The translations under genes were made by a program, and so were the position numbers. Shown in pieces: positions 33,760 to 41,785 of a DNA stretch of 64,000 nt. A model generated the notes under the pieces. It searched no databases. It saw nothing but the letters and a program-made list of their open reading frames with translations, and was not told where the DNA came from. Each line of letters starts with the position of its first letter. Positions within the stretch are counted from its first letter, which is position 1. The DNA is from Solimonas marina (GTDB lineage: Bacteria > Pseudomonadota > Gammaproteobacteria > Nevskiales > Nevskiaceae), in the NCBI RefSeq assembly GCF_012241385.1, contig NZ_JAAVXB010000012.1, positions 1 through 64,000 on the forward strand, written 5' to 3'.

Positions 33760-35037
33760 ATGGCTCGCATCATCGGCGGCATCGGGGTCTCGCATACGCC
33801 CACCATCGGCTTCGCGTACGACACCCACAAGCAGAAGGACCCGGCATGGGCGCCGATCTTCGACGGTTTTGAGCCGGTGCGGTGCTGGCTGGCCGAGCGC
33901 AAGCCGGACGCCGTCGTCTATATCTTCAACGACCACGTCACCTCGTTCTTCTTCGATCACTACTCGACGTTCGCGTTGGGCATCGACCGCGAATACCGCG
34001 TGGCCGACGAAGGCGGAGGTGCACGACATCTGCCGGCGATGCCCGGCCATCCGGAGTTGTCGCGGCATATCGCAATGGGCCTGGCCGCCGATGAGTTCGA
34101 CATGTCCTATTTTCAGGACAAGCCGCTCGATCATGGCTTCTTCTCGCCGATGTCAGTCCTGCTCGACCGCGAAGGCGGGCAGTGGCCGACGCGCGTCGTG
34201 CCGTTGCAGATCGGGGTGCTGCAGTTCCCAATTCCCAGTGCCTCGCGTTGCTACAAGCTGGGCCAGGCGGTTCGCCGCGCGATCGAGTGCTATCCCGAGG
34301 ACATCGATGTGGCGATCATCGCCACCGGCGGTCTGTCGCATCAGGTGCACGGCGAGCGCTCCGGCTTCAATAACGTCGAGTGGGATCGTGCCTTCGTCGA
34401 GGCGGTTGCACGCGATCCGCAAAGCCTGCTCGGCATCACGCACGCCGAATACGCGACGCTGGGGGGGCTCGAAGGCGCCGAGGTCATCATGTGGCTGGTG
34501 ATGCGCGGCGCGCTGTCGTCGAACGTCAAGGTGCTGCACAACTCGGCCTATCTGCCGTCGGTAACCAATATCGCCACACTGCTGCTGGAGAACGAGGCGC
34601 AGGTCGTGCCGGAAGCAGAGCTCGAACGCCGGCGTCAGCGCATGGGTGCGCAGCTGCGCGGCATCGACAACATCGAAGGGACCTATCCGTTCGATCACGC
34701 GCGCAGCCTCAAGGGCTATCGGGTCAACAAATTCCTGCACGATCTCGTCGAGCCGGCGAAGCGTGAACGCTTCCGCGACGATCAGGATACGGCTATGCGC
34801 GACGCAGGCCTCAGCGACGAGGAGTGCGACTTCATTCGCCGCCTCGACTGGCGCGCCATGATCCGTTACGGCGTCAGCTTCTTCGTGATGGAAAAGCTGG
34901 CGGCGGTAGTGGGGGTGCCGAACCCGCAGATTTACGCAGCGATGCGTGGCGAGTCGCTCGAAGATTTTTTGAAGACGCGTAACACGCAGGTGACTTATTC
35001 GGTGGCCGGCGATGTGCCCGAGAACGGTGGCGGCTAG
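33760..35037 (+). CDS. galA: gallate dioxygenase (fused LigB-LigA, DesB/GalA type)
   Basis: This encodes a 425-residue type II extradiol dioxygenase that cleaves gallate to 4-oxalomesaconate. Residues 1-285 form the LigB catalytic domain, with iron ligands H12 (GVSHTPT), H59 (FNDHVTSFFF) and E241 (GLEGAEVIMWL), and the catalytic base H194 (GGLSHQVHG). Residues about 305-415 form the LigA-like small-subunit domain (YPFDHARSLKGYRVNKFLHD). Fusion of the two is diagnostic for gallate dioxygenase (DesB is 418 residues), in contrast to two-gene LigAB. CGGAGGAATC precedes the ATG. It is co-transcribed with galD, ligK and ligJ. Confidence 0.92.
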   Translation: MARIIGGIGVSHTPTIGFAYDTHKQKDPAWAPIFDGFEPVRCWLAERKPDAVVYIFNDHVTSFFFDHYSTFALGIDREYRVADEGGGARHLPAMPGHPELSRHIAMGLAADEFDMSYFQDKPLDHGFFSPMSVLLDREGGQWPTRVVPLQIGVLQFPIPSASRCYKLGQAVRRAIECYPEDIDVAIIATGGLSHQVHGERSGFNNVEWDRAFVEAVARDPQSLLGITHAEYATLGGLEGAEVIMWLVMRGALSSNVKVLHNSAYLPSVTNIATLLLENEAQVVPEAELERRRQRMGAQLRGIDNIEGTYPFDHARSLKGYRVNKFLHDLVEPAKRERFRDDQDTAMRDAGLSDEECDFIRRLDWRAMIRYGVSFFVMEKLAAVVGVPNPQIYAAMRGESLEDFLKTRNTQVTYSVAGDVPENGGG

Positions 35038-35135
35038 CGCCTAGTACCGCCGACGCGCGACGGCCTTTCGCTGAGGCTGTCGCAACAAACATCGGGGCAG
35101 GCTCTCGCCCCGAACCGATCGTCAGACGAACCAAG

Positions 35136-35178
35136 CCGCCGGCATCCGCCCGCGGTAACGGGTGGGGCATGCCGGCGG
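35136..35178. repeat. long GC hairpin between galA and the porin gene
   Basis: CCGCCGGCAT (35136-35145) and ATGCCGGCGG (35169-35178) are perfect arms. Inside them CCGCCCG and CGGGTGG pair again, giving a long stem. There is no T tract. It may separate expression of the enzymes from the porin or protect one mRNA end. Confidence 0.65.
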
Positions 35179-35206
35179 TTCGCGACAGCAGGATCAGGAG
35201 AGCCAT

Positions 35207-35230
35207 ATGACACAAGTGAGGAGAGACTGA
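35207..35230 (+). CDS. 7-codon mini-ORF coupled to the porin gene
   Basis: ATG 35207, preceded by CAGGAGAGCC, encodes MTQVRRD and ends at TGA 35228-35230, which overlaps the porin ATG at 35230 (TGATG). The porin also has its own GAGGAGAGAC site inside this mini-ORF. A tiny coupled leader of this kind could set porin translation level. Confidence 0.4.
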   Translation: MTQVRRD

Positions 35231-36552
35231 TGTTTACATTCAAGTTGGCGATGCCACAGCTGCACTGGGGTGTCTGTGTGGTCGCCGTCGCTGCGGGGCT
35301 GGCGATGGTGACGGGGACCGCGCAGGCGGACGATGCGACCGAGGCGCAGATCCGTGAACTCAAGGCGACGATCCAGGCGCTGTCGCAAAAGGTCGACGCC
35401 TTGCAGGCGCAGCAGCAGGCGCCGACGCCGGTCGCGCAGGCCAGTAAACCTGGCCCGGTTGATTCGCTGCTCAGTGCGTTGCCGGTCGGCGTGAAAATCT
35501 ATGGCCAGCTCGACAGCGGTGTTGAGCGAGTGTCCAATGTCGGGGACGACGCGAAGACGGTCTTTCGCGTGCCGACCACCAGCGGCAGCATGTACAGCAA
35601 TCTGGGCTTCGATTTTCGCAGCAAGGGCAACGGATGGCTGGCGGCGATCGGTAAGGCCGAGATGGGCCTGTATCTCGATACCGGCTCGTCGGGGCAGGGC
35701 GGCCGCCTGTTCGGTCGCCAGTTCTACATCGGTGTCGATACGCCGGCCGGCAGCCTGACCTTCGGACGCCAGTACTCGATGATGTACGGCGGTGTCAGCC
35801 TGATTGCCGCCGACCTGCTCGGCCCGAACATCTACGGCCTCGGCTCGATTGACGCCTACATTCCGAACGCCCGTGCCGACAACGCAATCGTCTATCGCGG
35901 CAGTTTCGGTCCACTCTCGCTTGGTGCCCTGTACAGCTTCGGGCGCAATACGGTCAGTGGTTCGGTGCCGCAGTCTGGCGTCTGCGCCGGTGAAAGCGCG
36001 TCGAGCAGCGCGAGATGCACCAGCTGGTCGGCGATGATCAAGTATGACGACACGCATTACGGCGCGGCGTTCGCGATCGATACGCAGAAGGGCGGCTCCG
36101 GCGCCGTCGCCAGCTTCTTCAACGGCACCAGCGCGATCGACACCGGCACCGCCGGTGACGAGGATCGGCGCATGACCTTGAACGGTTACGTGCGTTTCGG
36201 CGATCTCAAGCTCGGCAGCGGCTGGCTGGGCCGCAAGGTCGATACCGACGCCGCCGACGTCAAGCAGAACGTCTACTGGCTGCAGGCCTATTACAGCCTC
36301 ACGCCGAAGTGGATGGTCGACGGCGGCATCTTCCACATCCTCAACGATCTGGCCGACCAGCATTCGGATATGTTCGCTGGCCGCGTCACCTACAAGATTG
36401 ACGATCAGCTGGTGACCTATGTCACCGCCGGCTATGTCGACAATGCCGGCAACGTTGGCTACAGCGTGTCCGGCGGTGGCTCCGGAACGGCGCCGGCGCT
36501 CGGTAACAATCAGCTCGGCACCATGGTCGGATTGCGCTATCGCTTTCACTGA
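35230..36552 (+). CDS. outer-membrane porin of the gallate cluster
   Basis: This encodes a 440-residue trimeric-type porin. The N-terminal region up to about residue 35 is the signal (AMVTGTAQA). A short coiled coil follows (QIRELKATIQALSQKVDALQ, about 39-58), then the barrel (KIYGQLDSGVERVSNVG ... FGRQFYIGVDTPAGSLTFGRQ) with the final strand MVGLRYRFH. It resembles the Burkholderia/beta-type gram-negative porins and GalP-type channels. It is the last gene of the gallate operon and is followed by a strong terminator, so gallate uptake is the likely role. Confidence 0.82.
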   Translation: MFTFKLAMPQLHWGVCVVAVAAGLAMVTGTAQADDATEAQIRELKATIQALSQKVDALQAQQQAPTPVAQASKPGPVDSLLSALPVGVKIYGQLDSGVERVSNVGDDAKTVFRVPTTSGSMYSNLGFDFRSKGNGWLAAIGKAEMGLYLDTGSSGQGGRLFGRQFYIGVDTPAGSLTFGRQYSMMYGGVSLIAADLLGPNIYGLGSIDAYIPNARADNAIVYRGSFGPLSLGALYSFGRNTVSGSVPQSGVCAGESASSSARCTSWSAMIKYDDTHYGAAFAIDTQKGGSGAVASFFNGTSAIDTGTAGDEDRRMTLNGYVRFGDLKLGSGWLGRKVDTDAADVKQNVYWLQAYYSLTPKWMVDGGIFHILNDLADQHSDMFAGRVTYKIDDQLVTYVTAGYVDNAGNVGYSVSGGGSGTAPALGNNQLGTMVGLRYRFH

Positions 36553-36571
36553 GGTTCGCCGTGCGGTGAAC

Positions 36572-36607
36572 AAGCCCCGCGATCGCCATCGATCGCAGGG
36601 CTTTTTT
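36572..36607 (+). terminator. terminator of the gallate operon
   Basis: AAGCCC-CGCGATCG and CGATCGC-AGGGCTT form a stem of about 13 bp around CCAT, followed by a run of T residues (36602-36607). It lies 20 bp past the porin stop. Confidence 0.88.
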
Positions 36608-36946
36608 GCTTTTCGGGGATTCGCATTCGAGCCGCTCGGCGCTCCGGTCCGCGCCGTGGGTCTGGGCCGGCTTGTGGCGCAGTCGAGCGCCGAAGATCGC
36701 CGCCTAACGGCGTCGGCGATGCTGGTGATTTCTATATTTATCTAATTAGATCAATAAATTAATAAAGAATCAGCAAGATTCTATGGCGTCCGCAGATTTC
36801 AAATTTCAAGTGCGGGTTGTGCCTGCCTAGACTGAAATCCATCGATGCAGTCCGCCGGTTCTTGCGGCAGCGAACCGACTTCATCCGCGCACTCACCAAG
36901 ACGCGAAGACGGATTGCAGCAATACAAAGATCGGTAGGAGAACCCG
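36608..36946. other. promoter region of the second catabolic cluster
   Basis: This gene-free stretch of about 340 bp includes a strongly AT-rich block at 36728-36790, unusual for the window, with the palindrome at 36740-36751. A promoter for the cluster that starts at 36947 is expected here. No ribosome-bound small gene is evident. Confidence 0.55.
36740..36751. promoter_or_regulatory. LTTR-box candidate before the second cluster
   Basis: ATCTAATTAGAT is a perfect 12-bp palindrome in an AT-rich block about 200 bp upstream of the first gene. The tandem-HTH LysR encoded at 44503 is the most likely binder. Confidence 0.45.
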
Positions 36947-37987
36947 ATGCGGAATTTGAAGCTGGTCGGCACTGCGGTGACCCGGCCTGAGGCAGTCGGC
37001 TCGCTTTACATGCTGGGTGGCGACGGTGAATGGAAGCTCGCCGACGGCATTCCCAAGGACGCGTCGGTGCAGGCGATCACGCCGCATCCGACGCGCCCGG
37101 ATCTGGTGTTTCTTGCGACGCGCAAGGGCCTTTATCGCTCTGATGACGGCGGTGCGACGTGGGCGCGGATCGACGTCACCGATGAGACGCCGCAGTTCTG
37201 GAGCATCGTCGTCAGCCCCCACGATCCGGACCTGCTGATTGCCGGGACGGCGCCGGTCGGTTTCTATCGCAGCACCGACTGCGGCCAGACCTGGACGAAG
37301 TGCAGGGGCGAATTTCCCGAACGCTACAAGATCTCGTTCGGCGGCTCGCGGACGATGCGCGTGGCGTTTCACCCGACCGATCCAAAGCTGCTCTACGCGG
37401 TGGCCGAGATCAACGGACTCTACGTCAGCGAAGACGGCGGCCAGAGCTGGCGCGCCGAGCCGGCCGGTCTTTCGGCGTTGGCGGCGATGCCGCACCTGAA
37501 GAATACCGAGCTGACCGACGACGATACCGAAGGCATGTTCGATGCGCATGCGGTATCGACGACGACGGCGAGGCCGGATTCGATTTTCTACATCTGCCGC
37601 ATGGGCATCTTTGAAAGCCAGGATCGTGGCAAAAGCTTCCGCGACCTCGATGTCAAACGATTCGCACCGTTCAACTATTCCCGGGAGTGCCGCTTCGTCT
37701 ACGGCGAGCCGCGCAAGATGTATGCGTGCTTCAGTATCTCGTCGCGCAGCGAGGCGGGCGCCTTGTATGGCAGTGACGATCTTGGCGAAACCTGGCATCG
37801 CGCCGACGCAGCCGTGACGCCGCGCAGCACGATGATGGGTTTTGGCGCGCACGTCAGCGATCCCGACGGCCTGGTCACGGTGACGCGTCACGGCCAGGTC
37901 TTCTACACGACGGACGGCTGCGCGAGCTGGTCAGAGAGGCAACTTCCCGCGGATGCCGGTGACGCGTTCTGCGGCGCCATTCTCTGA
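36947..37987 (+). CDS. Asp-box (BNR) beta-propeller protein
   Basis: This encodes a 346-residue protein with six Asp-box motifs S-x-D-x-G-x-T/S-W/F at about residues 65, 109, 161, 224, 276 and 321 (for example SDDGGATW, STDCGQTW, SEDGGQSW). They imply a beta-propeller like sialidase or YCF48-type folds. There is no signal peptide, so it appears cytosolic. Catalytic residues of sialidases (Arg triad, Tyr/Glu) are not evident. It is the first gene of the second aromatic cluster, preceded by GTAGGAG. A lactonase-like or assembly role for the pathway is possible but unproven. Confidence 0.7.
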   Translation: MRNLKLVGTAVTRPEAVGSLYMLGGDGEWKLADGIPKDASVQAITPHPTRPDLVFLATRKGLYRSDDGGATWARIDVTDETPQFWSIVVSPHDPDLLIAGTAPVGFYRSTDCGQTWTKCRGEFPERYKISFGGSRTMRVAFHPTDPKLLYAVAEINGLYVSEDGGQSWRAEPAGLSALAAMPHLKNTELTDDDTEGMFDAHAVSTTTARPDSIFYICRMGIFESQDRGKSFRDLDVKRFAPFNYSRECRFVYGEPRKMYACFSISSRSEAGALYGSDDLGETWHRADAAVTPRSTMMGFGAHVSDPDGLVTVTRHGQVFYTTDGCASWSERQLPADAGDAFCGAIL

Positions 37988-38011
37988 TCACGAATCCATA
38001 ACGAGTACCCC

Positions 38012-38872
38012 ATGTCCGAAAGACTCAATGGCATCATCCGCGCGCTTGAAAGCGGCCGCGGCATCTCGTTCACCTCGTTCATGCAGGCCGAGATCGAGAA
38101 CGCTGTGGCCTTCGCACAGGCGCCGAACGACGGCGTTGTCTTCGAGCTTGAGCACAACACCTGGGACATTCGCGCCCTGCGCGTCGCCATGCAGTTTCTG
38201 CTGCTGCGCGAGCGCATCGTCAAGATGGGCTCGGTGGCCAACCCGATGACCCCGCTGGTGCGTATCCCGGCCAGCGGCAGCGAGATGAATCAGTGGTTCG
38301 CCAAGCAGGCGCTGGACCTCGGCGCTTACGGCATCGTCTGGCCGCGCATCAGCACAGCGGAGGAGGCCTACAACGCCGTCGCCGCGTGTCGCTATCCGCG
38401 CCTGCCGAGCGCCCCGTTGTATGAGCCCAAGGGTTTACGCGGCGACGCGCCGATGCCGGCGGCGCGCTACTGGGGGCTTTCTCAGCAGGCTTACTACAAG
38501 AAGGCCGACGTCTGGCCGCTGGTGCCGGACGGCGAAATTCTCGTGGTGCTGATGATCGAGGACACCACCGCGATCCATAACCTCGAAACCATCCTCAAGC
38601 AGGTGCCGGGCATCGGCGTGCTGCTGATCGGCGAGGGCGATCTGACTCAGGAACTGGGCTGCCCGCGCGACTATGAAAATCCCGAGTTACTGCGGCTGAT
38701 GGCGCACGTGCGCGAGGTTGGCAAGGCATTCAACGTGCCGGTCGGCCATCCGCATGTGACCAAGGACAACGCCGCGCGCGTGATCGAGGAAGGCTATCGC
38801 TTCCTGATGACGTATCCGCAGCGCGACTTCTCTGCGCTGAAGGCCGGCATGCAGTTGACCGGCCGCGCCTGA
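38012..38872 (+). CDS. HpcH/HpaI-family aldolase
   Basis: This encodes a 286-residue aldolase-family protein. FELEHNTWDIRALR resembles the D/ExEHxPxD metal site. Further motifs are GIVWPRISTAEEAYNAV (substrate arginine) and LLIGEGDLTQELGCPRDYEN, which matches GPxDLxxxLG. An insertion at about residues 127-165 (AARYWGLSQQAYYKKADVW) is larger than in typical HpaI. It is expected to cleave a 4-hydroxy-2-oxo acid to pyruvate, the last step of a meta-cleavage pathway. It lies 24 bp after the propeller gene. It is distinct from the aldolase at 14812. Confidence 0.78.
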   Translation: MSERLNGIIRALESGRGISFTSFMQAEIENAVAFAQAPNDGVVFELEHNTWDIRALRVAMQFLLLRERIVKMGSVANPMTPLVRIPASGSEMNQWFAKQALDLGAYGIVWPRISTAEEAYNAVAACRYPRLPSAPLYEPKGLRGDAPMPAARYWGLSQQAYYKKADVWPLVPDGEILVVLMIEDTTAIHNLETILKQVPGIGVLLIGEGDLTQELGCPRDYENPELLRLMAHVREVGKAFNVPVGHPHVTKDNAARVIEEGYRFLMTYPQRDFSALKAGMQLTGRA

Positions 38873-38903
38873 CGGCGGCGTGCCGAAATTTCAGGAAACG
38901 AAC

Positions 38904-39863
38904 ATGACGGAAAAGCTGTCTATCGTTCTGGGTCGTCACGGTCAGGTTCAGGACCTGCGAGATCGCCGTGTGACGGTGCCCGGATTCGAATTGGAATTTA
39001 CCGAGGTCAAGCGCATGCCCGACGCCTATCGGGCGATGGCAAGAACGCAGCCCTATGACGTCTGCGAAATGGCGCCGACGTCGTATCTGATGGCGCGTGC
39101 GGCCGGTGCACCGATTACCGCGCTGCCGCTGCCGATGACGCGCCGCTTTCGCCACAAGGGCCTGCAGCGCCTGCGCAGTTCGGATATCCGCGGGCCGAAG
39201 GACCTGGAAGGCCGGACGATCGGTGTGCGTGCCTATTCGGTGACGGCCGCGACGTGGACGCGCGGCATTCTCGCCGACGACTACGGTCTCGACAGCGGCA
39301 AAGTCCACTGGCTGACCGAAGAGGATGAAAACGTCGAGGGCACGGTGCTGCCGGCCAACGTCCGTCGCATCACCGCCGGCGAGACGCTGGGCGCGATGAT
39401 GATGCGCGGCGAGATCGACGCCGGGTTTGCCGGTCTGGCCGGTCTCGGCGCCGGCCTGGAGAGCGAGCTGGTCGACGTGGTCCCGGATGCCGCGACGCGC
39501 GAGCCGGACTGGTTCCGCCGCACCGGCATTTATCCGCTGCATGGCGTCATCGTTGTGCGCAACGATGTGCTGACCCGCCATCCGCGGCTGCCGCTGGTGT
39601 TGTTCGATGCTTTCATGCAGGCGAAGGAGAACTATCTCGCGCGGGTGCGCTCGGGCGAAGCGGCGGCGGCCGAGGATCAGCGCTACATGAAACTCGCCGA
39701 GCTGGTCGGCGACCCGTTGCCGTACGGCCTCGACGAGAACCGAGCGTCGTTCGCGGCGCTGGTGCGCTACGCGCATCGCCAGGGGCTGATTCCGAGCGAG
39801 CCGCCGCTGGAAGCGGCGTTCCCGGATCCCCGCACCCCCGCCACGCAGAGGAAAACGGCATGA
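38904..39863 (+). CDS. 4,5-dihydroxyphthalate decarboxylase-like protein, copy 1
   Basis: This encodes a 319-residue cytosolic protein with a periplasmic-binding-like fold, related to 4,5-dihydroxyphthalate decarboxylase (Pht5). Family features are YDVCEMAPTSYLMARAAG (about 50-67), IGVRAYSVTAATWTRGILAD (about 105-124) and GAMMMRGEIDAGFAG. There is no signal sequence, which argues against a transport role. The start ATG 38904 follows AGGAAACG. It overlaps the next, paralogous gene by 4 bp (ATGA), so the two probably form one complex. Expected reaction: removal of a carboxyl group from a hydroxylated aromatic di-acid. Confidence 0.7.
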   Translation: MTEKLSIVLGRHGQVQDLRDRRVTVPGFELEFTEVKRMPDAYRAMARTQPYDVCEMAPTSYLMARAAGAPITALPLPMTRRFRHKGLQRLRSSDIRGPKDLEGRTIGVRAYSVTAATWTRGILADDYGLDSGKVHWLTEEDENVEGTVLPANVRRITAGETLGAMMMRGEIDAGFAGLAGLGAGLESELVDVVPDAATREPDWFRRTGIYPLHGVIVVRNDVLTRHPRLPLVLFDAFMQAKENYLARVRSGEAAAAEDQRYMKLAELVGDPLPYGLDENRASFAALVRYAHRQGLIPSEPPLEAAFPDPRTPATQRKTA

Positions 39864-40771
39864 GTCACGGAGATATGGAAAAGATCGAGACCGCGCGCCT
39901 GTCGGCGATGATGGGCAGCTATCCGAAGACCGCGCCGCTGAAGGACGCGACGCTGACGTCGCCACTGCTACGGCTGGACTTCGCGCCGATCGAGGTCGCG
40001 CAGAAGGGCTTCAAGGATGTCGTGCGCGGCGTCAAGTTCGACGTGGCGGAACTGGCGATCATCACCTTCCTGCAGGCGTTCGAGGCGGGCAAGCCATACC
40101 GCCTGCTGCCGTTCGTGATGAACGGTGGATTCCATCACAAGAGCATCGTCTGTCGCAGCGACGACTCGCTGGCGCCGTCGCAGCTCGCCGGCAAGCGCGT
40201 GGCAATGCGTGCGTATACGCAGACCACGCCGACCTGGGTGCGCGGCATTCTTTGTGACGATTACGGCGTATCGCTGCCGGACGTGCGCTGGCTCAATCAG
40301 GAGGGCGCGCACGTCGAGGGCTACGAAGAGCCGCAATGGGTGACGCGCATCGAATCGCAGCTGAGCCTCGAGCAGATGCTGCGCGCCGGCGAGGTCGACG
40401 CGATCATCGCCGGCGGCGGGCTGTCCGGCGGGCCGGGCATCCGGCCGCTGATCGACAATCCGCGCGAGGCGGCGCTCGAATGGCACCGTCGTACCGGTGT
40501 CGTGCCGATCAATCACGTCGTGACGATTCGCGCCGAGATCGCCGAGCAGCGTCCGGACCTGGTGCGTGAGGTCTATCGTCTGCTGATCGACGCGCGCAAG
40601 GCCTCCGGGCAGATGGCGCCGGGCGATGGGCCTGATCTGCAGCCGTTCGGCTTCGAGCCGATGCGTGCATCGCTAGAGATGGCGGTTCGTTATGCCCACG
40701 AACAGAAGCTGATCAGCCGCCGCTACGCGCTCGATGAGCTGTATGGCAGCGTTGCTGCCGCGCTGGCCTGA
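39860..40771 (+). CDS. 4,5-dihydroxyphthalate decarboxylase-like protein, copy 2
   Basis: This encodes a 303-residue paralogue of the preceding protein. It carries VAMRAYTQTTPTWVRGIL, the motif most typical of Pht5, and FDVAELAIITFLQAFEAGKP near residue 55. It overlaps copy 1 by 4 bp. Copy 2 is closer to the Pht5 consensus at the central motif, where copy 1 has SVTAAT instead of TQTTPT. Either they form a heteromer or they act on two successive substrates. No signal peptide is present. Confidence 0.72.
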   Translation: MSHGDMEKIETARLSAMMGSYPKTAPLKDATLTSPLLRLDFAPIEVAQKGFKDVVRGVKFDVAELAIITFLQAFEAGKPYRLLPFVMNGGFHHKSIVCRSDDSLAPSQLAGKRVAMRAYTQTTPTWVRGILCDDYGVSLPDVRWLNQEGAHVEGYEEPQWVTRIESQLSLEQMLRAGEVDAIIAGGGLSGGPGIRPLIDNPREAALEWHRRTGVVPINHVVTIRAEIAEQRPDLVREVYRLLIDARKASGQMAPGDGPDLQPFGFEPMRASLEMAVRYAHEQKLISRRYALDELYGSVAAALA

Positions 40772-40816
40772 ATCAGACTGCGCCGACCACAACCATTCAT
40801 CTTAGAGGAGAGTGTC

Positions 40817-41749
40817 TTGGCTTCACCGATTTCAGGCATGGCGTTCGTCCGGCTCAGTGCCCCCGACCTCGGTCGCATGCAGGCGTTCCTCGAGGACTTC
40901 GGCATGGTGCTGGTACACCGCGACGAAAAGCGCATGTACATGCGCGGCGTCGGTGACGCGCCGTTCCTGCATGTCACCGAGCTTGGCGAGCCGGGCGTTG
41001 TCAGCTTCGGCTATCAGCTGCGCGGTGACGAGCAGCTCGCCGAGGTCGCGAAGCTGCCGGAGTCGCAGGGCATCGAAACCTTCGATGCGCCCGGCGGCGG
41101 CAAGCGCGTCCGCCTGCGAGATCTGAACGGCTTCACGATCGAGCTGGTCGCCGGCCAGCAGCGCGCCGAGACGCTGGCGGCGCGGCCCATCGTGCGCGGG
41201 CCAGACGGCGAAAGTCGCTCGCTCAGCTCTGCGCGCGTGGTACGCCTGGCGCATACCGCGTACATGACGCCGAACCTGCCGGAGACGATCGCCTGGTACC
41301 AGCGCACGCTGGGTCTGCTGCCGACCGACGAGTTGTACGTCGGCCAGTCCGACAACGTCATCGGCCAGTTCGATCGCCTCGATCTCGGCGATACGCTGGT
41401 CGACCATCACGTGCTGTTCATGCTGCGTGGTCCGCGGGCCGGCATGCACCACGCGTCGTTTCAGGTCGAGGGTGTCGACGACATCTTCTTCGGCTTCGAT
41501 CACATGCGCATGCGCGATCACGATCACGTGCGCGGTATTGGTCGTCACGCGCTCGGCAGTCAGATCTTCAACTACTGGATGAGCCCGTTCGAGCAGATGC
41601 ACGAGCACTGGATCTCGCATGAGCGCATGAACGCGCACAGTCGTTTCAATCGCATCCAGATCGGCGAAGGCATGAGCTATGACACCGGCGATCGTCCGCC
41701 GGAGCGCTTCACCAAACAGGTCTCGCCGGTCGTCGCCTGGCCGCAGTGA
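40817..41749 (+). CDS. type I extradiol ring-cleavage dioxygenase (VOC family)
   Basis: This encodes a 310-residue two-domain vicinal-oxygen-chelate dioxygenase. Likely Fe(II) ligands in the C-terminal domain are H146 (RLAHTAYM), H211 (GMHHASFQVEG) and E263 (QMHEHW), at nearly the same numbers as H146, H210, E260 of BphC. The N-terminal domain (residues about 8-113) lacks the ligands, as usual. The start is TTG 40817, preceded by AGAGGAG. It should open a catechol-type ring formed by the upstream decarboxylase-like proteins. Confidence 0.82.
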   Translation: MASPISGMAFVRLSAPDLGRMQAFLEDFGMVLVHRDEKRMYMRGVGDAPFLHVTELGEPGVVSFGYQLRGDEQLAEVAKLPESQGIETFDAPGGGKRVRLRDLNGFTIELVAGQQRAETLAARPIVRGPDGESRSLSSARVVRLAHTAYMTPNLPETIAWYQRTLGLLPTDELYVGQSDNVIGQFDRLDLGDTLVDHHVLFMLRGPRAGMHHASFQVEGVDDIFFGFDHMRMRDHDHVRGIGRHALGSQIFNYWMSPFEQMHEHWISHERMNAHSRFNRIQIGEGMSYDTGDRPPERFTKQVSPVVAWPQ

Positions 41750-41785
41750 GCGGCGCGACCCATACGAATCTTTCGGAGCCACACC

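Noticed and set aside
33760-35037. Protocatechuate 4,5-dioxygenase
   Set aside because: LigAB is encoded by two genes; here LigB and LigA domains are fused at 425 residues and the neighbours are the gallate set, so gallate dioxygenase fits better.
38904-40771. Two ABC transporter substrate-binding proteins
   Set aside because: The fold is similar, but neither has a signal peptide, there is no permease or ATPase gene nearby, and the AYTQTTPTWVRG motif is that of dihydroxyphthalate decarboxylase.
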